Assembly (NCBI GenBank): GCA_002796205.1
Contig: PCWO01000032.1
Location: 1-13,883, forward strand
DNA length: 13,883 nucleotides
DNA from: Candidatus Liptonbacteria bacterium CG11_big_fil_rev_8_21_14_0_20_35_14
Lineage (GTDB): Bacteria; Patescibacteriota; Minisyncoccia; UBA6257; XYB1-36-10
Reading direction: 5' to 3'
Part shown: positions 7,011 to 13,077 of the stretch, in pieces
How the letters are laid out: each line of letters opens with the position of its first letter
Position numbering within the stretch: the stretch's first letter is position 1
Notes under the pieces: model-generated
What the model was told of the DNA's origin: nothing
Seen by the model: the letters and a program-made list of their open reading frames with translations, nothing else
Databases searched by the model: none
Position numbers and translations under genes: made by a program

Positions 7011-7628
7011 ATGAGAGGTCCTAAAGAAAAAATTGAACGTGCCCTGGGGGAAAGACTTGGTCTAAAAGCTGAGCGTTCTTTGAGCCCAAAATCAGCCATG
7101 GTTAAGCGTCCCTATAAGCCGGGTCAACATGGTAATAGTAAAAAAAGAAGTAATATATCCGATTTTGGTCTTCAGTTAAAAGAGAAACAAAAATTTAAAG
7201 TCATTTATGGATTAAAAGAAAAACAACTTAAAGAAATTTTTGCCAAAGCCATTAAATCTAAAGAAGTTACTCGTGATAAAGTTTTTGAAATTTTAGAAAG
7301 AAGACTGGATAACGCTGTATTTCGCCTAGGTTTAGCCGGCTCAAGAAATATTTCTCGTCAAATGGTTTTACATGGTCATGTTTCGGTTAATACTAAAAAA
7401 GTAACTTATCCCGCCTTTGAAGTTTCAGTTAATGATATAATTAGTATATCAAGTAACTCTCGCGAATTAACCCGTTTTGCCAATCTAAAGGAAAAATTAA
7501 AAAAACAAAATTCACCATTCTGGTTGTTGCTAGATTCTGAAAAACTGGAGGGTAAAATTGTTTCATTACCAAAAGAAGTCGATGTTCCTTTTGATGTAAA
7601 TTTAGTCGTTGAGTACTACTCAAAATAA
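7011..7628 (+). CDS. rpsD: 30S ribosomal protein S4 (uS4), cysteine-free (zinc-less) form
   Basis: S4 is a primary 16S rRNA binder that starts assembly of the small-subunit body, and in many bacteria it represses its own operon. At 205 residues it is full length. It lacks any cysteine, so the N-terminal zinc cluster seen in many S4 proteins is absent. In its place is the segment KAERSLSPKSAMVKRPYKPG followed by QHG, the family GxHG region. Residues 92-150 form the S4 RNA-binding domain (LERRLDNAVFRLGLAGSRN, then ISRQMVLHGHVSVN). The C-terminus ends VEYYSK, like the family's YYSR. It lies 9 bases before rpoA. I see no obvious S4-binding pseudoknot in the leader, which is too short for the E. 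coli type of autoregulation. Confidence 0.95.
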   Translation: MRGPKEKIERALGERLGLKAERSLSPKSAMVKRPYKPGQHGNSKKRSNISDFGLQLKEKQKFKVIYGLKEKQLKEIFAKAIKSKEVTRDKVFEILERRLDNAVFRLGLAGSRNISRQMVLHGHVSVNTKKVTYPAFEVSVNDIISISSNSRELTRFANLKEKLKKQNSPFWLLLDSEKLEGKIVSLPKEVDVPFDVNLVVEYYSK

Positions 7629-7637
7629 AAATTTTTT

Positions 7638-8369
7638 ATGAATAAAAACAATATAGGCGAAAACGTTAAAATAAAATTAGAGAAAGAAAATAACACCGAG
7701 GGGGTCTTCACTATTTCTGGCCTCTACCCAGGCTATGGAGTTACAATCGCTAATTCATTAAGAAGAGCTCTTTTATCTTCCTTAAAGGGGTCGGCCATTA
7801 CATTTATAAAAGTTAAAGGAGTTGATCACGAATTTACCGTCATAAATGGTATGGTTGAGGATGTAGTTGAGTTGTCTATGAATCTTAAAAAAATTCGCTT
7901 TAAAATGCACAGCGACGAGCCACAAACTATCACCTTAAAATCTAAAGGTGAGGGCGATGTTAAAGCCAGTGATATAAAACTTAATTCAGAAATTGAGATT
8001 ATGAATAAAGACCAGCATATTGCCACTTTAAGTGGTAAGTCGGCCGAATTGGATATAGAAATCACAGTGGAGCGAGGTTTTGGTTATGTTCAAGCTAATA
8101 ATCGTAAAGATGAAAAACTAGATATTGGTAGAGTAGCTGTTGATTCTTTATTTTCACCGGTTACTAAAGTTAACTATACTATTGAAGATGTTCGTGTTGG
8201 AGATCGCACAAACTACAATCAAATTAATCTCACCATAGAAACTGATGGTACTATTAAGCCAAAAGAAGCTTTAATAAAATCAGCCAGTATTTTAAAGGAG
8301 CACTTTGCTCAAATAGAGGATTCTCTTGACGAAAACAAAAAGACTGATAGTATTGATGAGTCTAAATAA
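7638..8369 (+). CDS. rpoA: RNA polymerase alpha subunit without C-terminal domain
   Basis: The alpha dimer is the platform on which beta and beta' assemble. Residues 1-228 form a complete N-terminal domain: GVTIANSLRRALLSSLKGSA (dimerisation), GVDHEFTVINGMVEDVVE, the insert domain with IEIMNKDQHIAT, RGFGYVQANNRKDE, and AVDSLFSPVTKVNY. After the last helix (ALIKSASILKEHFAQIED) comes only a short acidic tail ending DESK. Typical alpha subunits have about 310-330 residues, with a DNA- and activator-binding C-terminal domain joined by a linker; here it is missing. No C-terminal domain is seen in any frame downstream, because rplQ starts 2 bases after the stop, so this is not a simple frameshift. 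The polymerase would lack UP-element recognition and alpha-CTD activator contacts. Confidence 0.95.
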   Translation: MNKNNIGENVKIKLEKENNTEGVFTISGLYPGYGVTIANSLRRALLSSLKGSAITFIKVKGVDHEFTVINGMVEDVVELSMNLKKIRFKMHSDEPQTITLKSKGEGDVKASDIKLNSEIEIMNKDQHIATLSGKSAELDIEITVERGFGYVQANNRKDEKLDIGRVAVDSLFSPVTKVNYTIEDVRVGDRTNYNQINLTIETDGTIKPKEALIKSASILKEHFAQIEDSLDENKKTDSIDESK

Positions 8370-8371
8370 GT

Positions 8372-8725
8372 ATGAATAAAGGTAAAGTAGGTAGAAAATT
8401 TGGATTAAAGAGGGGCGAACGTCAAGCCTTTATTAAGGGTTTAGCTAATAATCTCATTAGAAAAGAAAAAATTGAAACCACCGAGGCTCGGGCTAGAGAG
8501 TTAAGACCAAAAGTAGAGAAAATGATTACTACCGCTAAAAAACAAACTTTAGCCTCTTTTAGAAAATTACTTGCCAATTTAAATAAAACTACTGCCGAAA
8601 AATTATATTTTGATATAGCTAAAAGATATACCGAAAGAAAAGGTGGCTATACTAAAATTACCAAACTTGATAAAGTAACTAAAAGAGATGGTGGTAAAAG
8701 AGCTATTATAGAATTTGTAAAATAA
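8372..8725 (+). CDS. rplQ: 50S ribosomal protein L17 (bL17)
   Basis: L17 lies near the exit of the nascent-peptide tunnel in the large subunit. The 117-residue product is of normal family length. It has the N-terminal basic segment KFGLKRGERQAFIKGLANNL (family form: RxxGRxxxHRxAxLRNL), then IRKEKIETTEARARELRP and EKMITTAKK. The C-terminal half keeps YTERKGGYTKITKLD and ends AIIEFVK. It starts 2 bases after rpoA and ends 5 bases before rplM, which places it firmly in the operon. Confidence 0.96.
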   Translation: MNKGKVGRKFGLKRGERQAFIKGLANNLIRKEKIETTEARARELRPKVEKMITTAKKQTLASFRKLLANLNKTTAEKLYFDIAKRYTERKGGYTKITKLDKVTKRDGGKRAIIEFVK

Positions 8726-8730
8726 TAACC

Positions 8731-9072
8731 ATGGAACATATTATTGATGCCAAAAATCAAAAATTGGGCAGAGTTGCTACTCGGGCGGCTACCTTTTTGC
8801 AAGGCAAAAATAAAGCTGATTTTGAGTCCTATAAACCAGGTACTGATAAAGTTATTATTAAAAATAGTAAATTAATTGAGGTTAGTGGTCGCAAAGCTGA
8901 CGATAAAATTTATTACCATCACACCGGTTTTCCTGGTGGCTTAAAAAAAAGAACCTATAAAGAGATATTCAGTAAAAATCACAAAGAGGTAATTCAAAAA
9001 GCCGTTTTTGGGATGTTGCCAAGTAATAAATTACGCTCCGACCGTATGAAAAGATTAATTATTAAAGATTAA
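8731..9072 (+). CDS. rplM: 50S ribosomal protein L13 (uL13), short form
   Basis: L13 is an early-assembling large-subunit protein that binds 23S rRNA. The core is clear: IIDAKNQKLGRVATRAATFL, YKPGTDKVIIKNS, KADDKIYYHHTGFPGGLKK (family YYRHTGYPGGLK), and AVFGMLPSNKLRSDRMKRL. At 113 residues it is shorter than the usual 140 or so: the N-terminal lead-in before the WxxxDA segment and the last 12-15 residues are missing. The starting ATG is 5 bases after rplQ, with no room upstream for the missing part. It starts the rplM-rpsI pair, which here is fused to the alpha operon, as in several Gram-positive lineages. Confidence 0.95.
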   Translation: MEHIIDAKNQKLGRVATRAATFLQGKNKADFESYKPGTDKVIIKNSKLIEVSGRKADDKIYYHHTGFPGGLKKRTYKEIFSKNHKEVIQKAVFGMLPSNKLRSDRMKRLIIKD

Positions 9073-9073
9073 T

Positions 9074-9475
9074 ATGGAAAAAACTACAAATACATATTTT
9101 GAGGATATTGGCCGAAGAAAAACCGCTGTGGCTAGAGTCAGGCTTTATCCGGGTAAAACTTCAAATACTATCAACGACCAAACCCCAAAAGATTATTTTA
9201 AAATGGATAAGTTGGTAGACGATGCGTATGCTCCATTTAAAACTGTGGATTTTAAAGACAAAGTTGGCATCAGTGTCCACGTTAAAGGTGGGGGAATAAA
9301 CGCCCAATCCGAGGCTATTAGACACGGTATTTCCAGGGTTTTAGTAAAAATAAATCCAGAATTTAAGAGTCAACTTAAAACTGCCGGTTTTCTAACTCGT
9401 GACTCTCGTATGGTTGAGCGTAAAAAACCAGGACTTAAAAAAGCCCGTCGTGCTCCTCAATGGCAAAAACGTTAA
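9074..9475 (+). CDS. rpsI: 30S ribosomal protein S9 (uS9)
   Basis: S9 sits in the small-subunit head and sends its C-terminal tail towards the P-site tRNA anticodon stem. The 133 residues are normal length. Family marks are the N-terminal GRRKTAVARVRLYPG, HVKGGGINAQSEAIRHGISR, and the basic end with DSRMVERKKPGLKKARRAPQ and then WQKR, matching the general ...RKAPQFSKR ending. The terminal Arg, known to contact the tRNA, is present. The tail and stop codon are followed by an in-frame diverged copy of themselves (see the repeat entry). It is the last gene of the ribosomal operon. No clear terminator is seen behind it. Confidence 0.96.
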   Translation: MEKTTNTYFEDIGRRKTAVARVRLYPGKTSNTINDQTPKDYFKMDKLVDDAYAPFKTVDFKDKVGISVHVKGGGINAQSEAIRHGISRVLVKINPEFKSQLKTAGFLTRDSRMVERKKPGLKKARRAPQWQKR

Positions 9476-9502
9476 CGGTCACCTGAAAGGCAAAAACGTT
9501 AA
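9449..9502 (+). repeat. In-frame 27-base tandem duplication of the rpsI 3' end including its stop
   Basis: Bases 9449-9475 encode RAPQWQKR-stop, and 9476-9502 in the same frame would encode RSPERQKR-stop. The last 12 bases of each unit are identical (the match extends to 15 bases, 9462-9476 and 9489-9503), and 10 of the first 15 bases also match. The GTTAAC halves can also pair as an imperfect hairpin, but no T-run follows, so a terminator is not called. Confidence 0.75.
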
Positions 9503-9513
9503 CAAATATAGTG

Positions 9514-9519
9514 TAAAAT
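9514..9519 (+). promoter_or_regulatory. Candidate -10 box for the YjdF-like gene
   Basis: TAAAAT lies 8 bases before the ATG at 9528, the same short distance seen at other genes here. There is no convincing -35 box at the right spacing, so the call is weak. Read-through from the ribosomal operon is the alternative. Confidence 0.35.
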
Positions 9520-9527
9520 AACCTAAT

Positions 9528-9959
9528 ATGATTAAATTAAAAAACATTTATATTCTGCTTAGTATAATCATTTTGATCCATATTATAGCGGTATTTCGTT
9601 CCTGGTATTTTTCCATTCCCTGGCTTGATATTCCTATGCATTTTATGGGTGGCTTCTGGACCGCTTTATTAATTATATGGATAAAAAATATTGCTCCCGG
9701 TATATTTGGTAAATCAAATTTTATAGGTGATTTTATTATAGTTTTAGGCTTTACCGCGTTTATAGGAGTTCTCTGGGAATTCTTTGAGTTTTCTGTTGAT
9801 TTATTTATAATTATAAAAAATGGCCTGCCGGATTTATGGATAAGTCAGCAAGGCTTAACTGATACTATGGGAGATTTATTATTTGATTTATTAGGAGGCT
9901 TATTAGCCTTCTTTATCGGACAAAAAGAAAAATATTTAAAACACTTCTCTAAAATATAA
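9528..9959 (+). CDS. Four-helix membrane protein, YjdF/DUF2238-like
   Basis: The 143-residue product has four predicted membrane helices at about 5-24, 36-55, 66-86 and 112-131. Conserved-looking polar residues are placed in or near them: DIPMHFMGG (Asp34, His38), LWEFFEF (Trp83, Glu84, Glu87) and LTDTMGDLLFDLLGG (Asp112, Asp116, Asp120). This pattern matches small integral membrane proteins of the YjdF/DUF2238 type, whose biochemical role is unknown. Buried Asp, Glu and His residues suggest a transport, metal-binding or lipid-related activity, but that is speculation. It stands alone between the ribosomal operon and a convergent gene that it overlaps by 24 bases at the 3' end. Confidence 0.75.
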   Translation: MIKLKNIYILLSIIILIHIIAVFRSWYFSIPWLDIPMHFMGGFWTALLIIWIKNIAPGIFGKSNFIGDFIIVLGFTAFIGVLWEFFEFSVDLFIIIKNGLPDLWISQQGLTDTMGDLLFDLLGGLLAFFIGQKEKYLKHFSKI

Positions 9960-11282
9960 ACTAGAGTATAACTCCTCGTCACTATTTAAATAATACAAAA
10001 CCCCACGACCATCTAAAGCAATTTTTTCAATTTCATCGGTTACCATTTTATTAAGTGATAATTGAGGATTTTCAAGTCCTATATTAAAATCTGCTACATG
10101 CATTAAAAATAATGAGTCAGGGTAAAGCACTAAAAAGTGATTATCTAAAACTTGTTTAATATCTTTTATTAAATCAACTCTAGGTAGTTGAGTTGTTAAA
10201 GCTCTTTCCTTTTCAGTATTATAGATTGTAGTTAGACCAGATTCTTTTAAATATATAAATAAATTATTTTCTGTTGTATAAAGTGATTTTACCTCTTTAT
10301 CTATTTCTTTTAATTCATACTGCTCTCTCTGTAATACGTTTAATGACCCATTTTTAAGTAAAATTATGGCGTCATTTTTAGAGTTATTAAATATTTTAAT
10401 ATCTTTAATAGCCTGACTAACTGTTATGACTTTTTTTATTTCAGCTGTGTCAATATTTACAAAATTAATTTTATTTTTACTATAAACTATTAAATCTCCA
10501 CTTCTAAATAAAGCATCCTCATATAACTCATCGTAAATAAGTTTTACCTCTTTGGTGTCTATATTGAGTATATAAATAGCTCTTTGTGATAAGACTACAA
10601 CCTCTCCGCTATTTCTTGGTGAGGGCAAAACATTAATCACGCCACCTTTATCAAGCGATCCAAATTTATTAGCTCTTTCCGTGTTGAATAATAAATTTAT
10701 ATTAATTGTAGATTTATTATTAACGTCATTCATTAAATATGTATCTCTTCGTGCGTTATAAGTTATAACTTTATCGTGATCAATTGTTTCTTTTATAAAA
10801 ATATCACCCGATAATATGTAACCATTATAAATAAGCCCAGCTTGTGTATCAGCTAATATGACGACATCACTAAAAAGCCAGAAATCTTTTGTTGAGGTGG
10901 ATGTGTTTTCAAAGCTTATGCCCGCTTCAGGTAATAGCAGTATATCTTTTACCTCGGTCACTACTCCCGGATTAACCGGTAAAACATTTATCCAATCAAT
11001 GTAACCCTCTTTAGAAACCCTTATCTTATAAGTTTGTGGTACTAAATTTTTAACCAATGTGCCTGATAATAAAAATCCATCATTTCTCTTAATTTCTTTA
11101 TCATCCACAAATAAAATACTTTCTTTAGGCTCTGTCCGTATAAAAATAGCTCCGGTTTTTTTAAGGGTTAATGTATCAAAATCAATCCTAAAACCACGAG
11201 AATAAAATATAGTTATAGTTCCAACTATTATAAATACTAATACTAGAGAGTAAAACAATACTCTTCGGCCACCCTTTGACAT
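9936..11282 (-). CDS. Membrane-anchored PEGA-domain protein with beta-propeller-like repeats
   Basis: The gene reads leftwards from ATG 11282-11280 and gives 448 residues. An in-frame GTG three codons earlier (11289-11291) was rejected because it overlaps the predicted -10 box. One membrane helix at about residues 8-28 follows a short basic N-terminus (KGGRR), so the rest should lie outside. Residues 43-118 form a PEGA domain: GAIFIRTEPKESILFVDDKE, then FLLSGTLVKNLVPQTYKIRV and KEGYIDWINVL. PEGA domains are beta-sandwich modules common in surface proteins. From about 120 to the end, short beta-rich segments recur (VVVLSQRAIYILNI, DLIVYSKNKINFVNI, DAIILLKNGSLNVL, NLFIYLKESGLTTIYN, HFLVLYPDSLFLMHV), as expected of beta-propeller blades. 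A cell-surface binding or structural role is likely; the ligand is unknown. It is transcribed away from mreB. Confidence 0.75.
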   Translation of the reverse strand: MSKGGRRVLFYSLVLVFIIVGTITIFYSRGFRIDFDTLTLKKTGAIFIRTEPKESILFVDDKEIKRNDGFLLSGTLVKNLVPQTYKIRVSKEGYIDWINVLPVNPGVVTEVKDILLLPEAGISFENTSTSTKDFWLFSDVVILADTQAGLIYNGYILSGDIFIKETIDHDKVITYNARRDTYLMNDVNNKSTININLLFNTERANKFGSLDKGGVINVLPSPRNSGEVVVLSQRAIYILNIDTKEVKLIYDELYEDALFRSGDLIVYSKNKINFVNIDTAEIKKVITVSQAIKDIKIFNNSKNDAIILLKNGSLNVLQREQYELKEIDKEVKSLYTTENNLFIYLKESGLTTIYNTEKERALTTQLPRVDLIKDIKQVLDNHFLVLYPDSLFLMHVADFNIGLENPQLSLNKMVTDEIEKIALDGRGVLYYLNSDEELYSSLYFREVF

Positions 11283-11289
11283 AGGGCTC

Positions 11290-11318
11290 ACTATAATACA
11301 AAAAACATCTTAAGGCAA
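11290..11318 (-). promoter_or_regulatory. Promoter of the PEGA-domain gene
   Basis: Read on the minus strand, TTGCCT (11318-11313) is followed after 17 bases by TATAGT (11295-11290). The ATG is 7 bases beyond, so the mRNA should begin at the start codon. An overlapping TATTAT (11299-11294) is an alternative -10 box. Confidence 0.55.
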
Positions 11319-11330
11319 ATTATAAATAAC

Positions 11331-11359
11331 TTGCGTAAAAGCCAAAATAACAGTAAAGT
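11331..11359 (+). promoter_or_regulatory. Candidate promoter of mreB
   Basis: TTGCGT (11331-11336), 17 bases, then TAAAGT (11354-11359). The mreB ATG is 17 bases further on, leaving a leader of roughly ten bases and no Shine-Dalgarno site. TAGTAT at 11364-11369 is an alternative -10 box with no -35 partner. The divergent PEGA promoter is within 15 bases. Confidence 0.4.
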
Positions 11360-11376
11360 ATCATAGTATTTAACCT

Positions 11377-12381
11377 ATGTTTGTCACTAAAATCGGTATA
11401 GACCTCGGAACCGCTAACACGGTTGTTTTTGTACCCGGTCGTGGCTTCATTATTAACGAGCCAACTATTGTGGCCCTAGCTAAACCAGAGAACAAAGTTT
11501 TAGCTGTTGGGCGTGAAGCTAAAGAAATGGTCGGCCGTACTCCGGGGGATATCGCCTCATATAGACCCTTAAAAGATGGCGTTATCGCCGACTACTTTAT
11601 TACTAAAGCTATGCTCCAATATTTTATCGGTAAAGCTGTGGGTCGGTTTCATATTGTAAAACCAGAGGTTGTTATTTCAGTTCCAGCTGGCATCACTCAA
11701 ACCGAACGTCGGGCTGTTATGAACGCCGCCAAAGAAGCTGGCGCCAAAGAAGTTTTTATTGTCCGCGAACCAATCCTCGCCGCTCTCGGGGCCGGTATTC
11801 CTATTAATGCTCATACCGGTAATATGATTATCAATATTGGTGGTGGCACCGCCGAAGTGGCGGTCGTTTCTTTAGGAGGTATAGTTTCCTGGGAATCAAT
11901 GCGTATTGCTGGTAATAAATTTGATGCCACTATTATGGACTATATTAAAAAGAAATATTCACTTTCTATTGGTGAGCAAATGGCCGAACGTGTTAAAATA
12001 TCAATTGGCTCGGCCCTACCCACTAAAGAAAAACTGGAATTTCAATTAAGAGGCTTAGATCTTATATCCGGTCTGCCAAAAGATTTAATCATTAACTCCA
12101 ACGAAATAGCCGAAAGTTTAAGTCCTTTATTAAATGATATTGCGAGTGGTGTTCAAAATGTTTTTAACGACACTCCTCCAGAATTGGTAGCCGATATTAT
12201 GGATAAGGGCATTATTCTTTCAGGTGGCGGAGCACTTCTCCGCAATATAGATGAATTTTTTGAAAGAATTTTAGGGGTCCCAACCTATCAAGCCGAAGAG
12301 CCTCTATTTTGTGTCGCTCGTGGCACCGGGCTTATTCTTTCCCATCTAGATGTTTATAAGAGAACTTTACTCTCACGTTAA
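11377..12381 (+). CDS. mreB: Rod-shape-determining protein MreB (bacterial actin)
   Basis: MreB polymerises on ATP under the inner membrane and guides the elongasome that lays down side-wall peptidoglycan. The 334 residues cover the whole family. The phosphate-1 loop is IGIDLGTANTVV (residues 6-17), followed by EPTIVAL and SYRPLKDGVIADY. The putative catalytic Glu131 lies in REPILAALGAG. The phosphate-2 loop at 152-160 reads INIGGGTAE, and the adenosine motif GIILSGGGALLRNID lies near 275-290. The phosphate-2 loop differs from the usual DIGGGTTE at two places: Asn153 for Asp and Ala159 for the second Thr, while Thr158 remains. The N-terminus MFVTKIGIDL lacks a long amphipathic helix. No mreC or mreD follows; instead the delta'-like gene overlaps its stop by one base. 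Confidence 0.95.
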   Translation: MFVTKIGIDLGTANTVVFVPGRGFIINEPTIVALAKPENKVLAVGREAKEMVGRTPGDIASYRPLKDGVIADYFITKAMLQYFIGKAVGRFHIVKPEVVISVPAGITQTERRAVMNAAKEAGAKEVFIVREPILAALGAGIPINAHTGNMIINIGGGTAEVAVVSLGGIVSWESMRIAGNKFDATIMDYIKKKYSLSIGEQMAERVKISIGSALPTKEKLEFQLRGLDLISGLPKDLIINSNEIAESLSPLLNDIASGVQNVFNDTPPELVADIMDKGIILSGGGALLRNIDEFFERILGVPTYQAEEPLFCVARGTGLILSHLDVYKRTLLSR

Positions 12382-13067
12382 TGTTTAATACTGAAAACTT
12401 AAAAAAATTATTTAAAGAGAATTCTTTAAATCACGCCTACATATTTTTTGGAGATAACCATCACGAGTTAAAAAAACAAGCTTTAGATTTAGCCTCGTTT
12501 ATAGAAGATAATAAAAATCTAAGTGATACCTATATTTTGCAACCAAAAGAAGATGAAAATTCCATTGGTATTGAAAGGGTTAGGGAAGCTAAAACTTTTT
12601 TATATATTAAGCCTCTAATCAACTCTAAAAGAATACTTATTATAGAAGAAGGTGAGTCTTTAACTACCGAAAGTCAAAACGCTCTTCTAAAAATAATAGA
12701 GGAGGCTCCTAAATTTAGTCTTATAATAATTTTAGTCAAACATAAAAGTCTTTTACTTGAAACCATCATTTCTCGCGCCCAATCAATTTTTATAGAAAAT
12801 AAAAATAAACCAATATTATCGGATAAAGAAATAAAAGAAGTCAAAGAATTTTTATCTAGAGAGTACTCTAAAGATTTTCTTAAAAATATAGCCGACCATA
12901 ATACCAAAAAGTTTTTACAAAATGTTATTAATTATTTAAGTCTGGATATTAAAAATAATTATTCAAAAATAAATAAAGTTTTAAACATAAATACTAGAGT
13001 CAACGAATTATCAGTTAATAAAAAACTTCAACTTGAAGCCTTGAGTGAAGAGTTAAAACAAGTATAA
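12381..13067 (+). CDS. holB: DNA polymerase III delta'-like clamp-loader subunit, short form
   Basis: This AAA+ protein resembles the delta' subunit, which helps open the sliding clamp ring for loading on primed DNA. The N-terminal HAYIFFGDNHHELKK aligns with the P-loop region (HAYLFxGPxGxGKT) but has lost the glycines and lysine, as expected for a delta' that does not hydrolyse ATP. Residues 84-110 (RILIIEE, then SQNALLKIIEEAP) are the Walker B and following helix of the family. ETIISRAQSIF at 127-137 matches TIRSRCQ, with the SRC arginine finger context changed to SRA. At 228 residues it is about 100 shorter than E. coli delta', so the C-terminal collar domain is reduced or absent; the last 70 residues are Lys/Asn-rich helices. 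The start overlaps the mreB stop (TAATG), so the two are translationally coupled. The symbol reflects family similarity. Confidence 0.75.
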   Translation: MFNTENLKKLFKENSLNHAYIFFGDNHHELKKQALDLASFIEDNKNLSDTYILQPKEDENSIGIERVREAKTFLYIKPLINSKRILIIEEGESLTTESQNALLKIIEEAPKFSLIIILVKHKSLLLETIISRAQSIFIENKNKPILSDKEIKEVKEFLSREYSKDFLKNIADHNTKKFLQNVINYLSLDIKNNYSKINKVLNINTRVNELSVNKKLQLEALSEELKQV

Positions 13068-13068
13068 T
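13041..13068 (+). promoter_or_regulatory. Promoter of frr, inside the end of the delta'-like gene
   Basis: TTGAGT (13041-13046), a 16-base spacer and a perfect TATAAT (13063-13068). The frr ATG is 9 bases later, so transcripts from it would be leaderless or nearly so. The promoter overlaps the last codons and stop of the upstream gene. Confidence 0.6.
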
Positions 13069-13077
13069 ATAAACTAT

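Noticed and set aside
9471..9503. Hairpin terminator after rpsI formed by the two GTTAAC-containing segments
   Set aside because: The pairing is a by-product of the tandem duplication, the loop is long and no T-run follows.
11289..11291. GTG start for the minus-strand PEGA gene
   Set aside because: It overlaps the predicted -10 box; the ATG three codons later lies at the expected transcription start.
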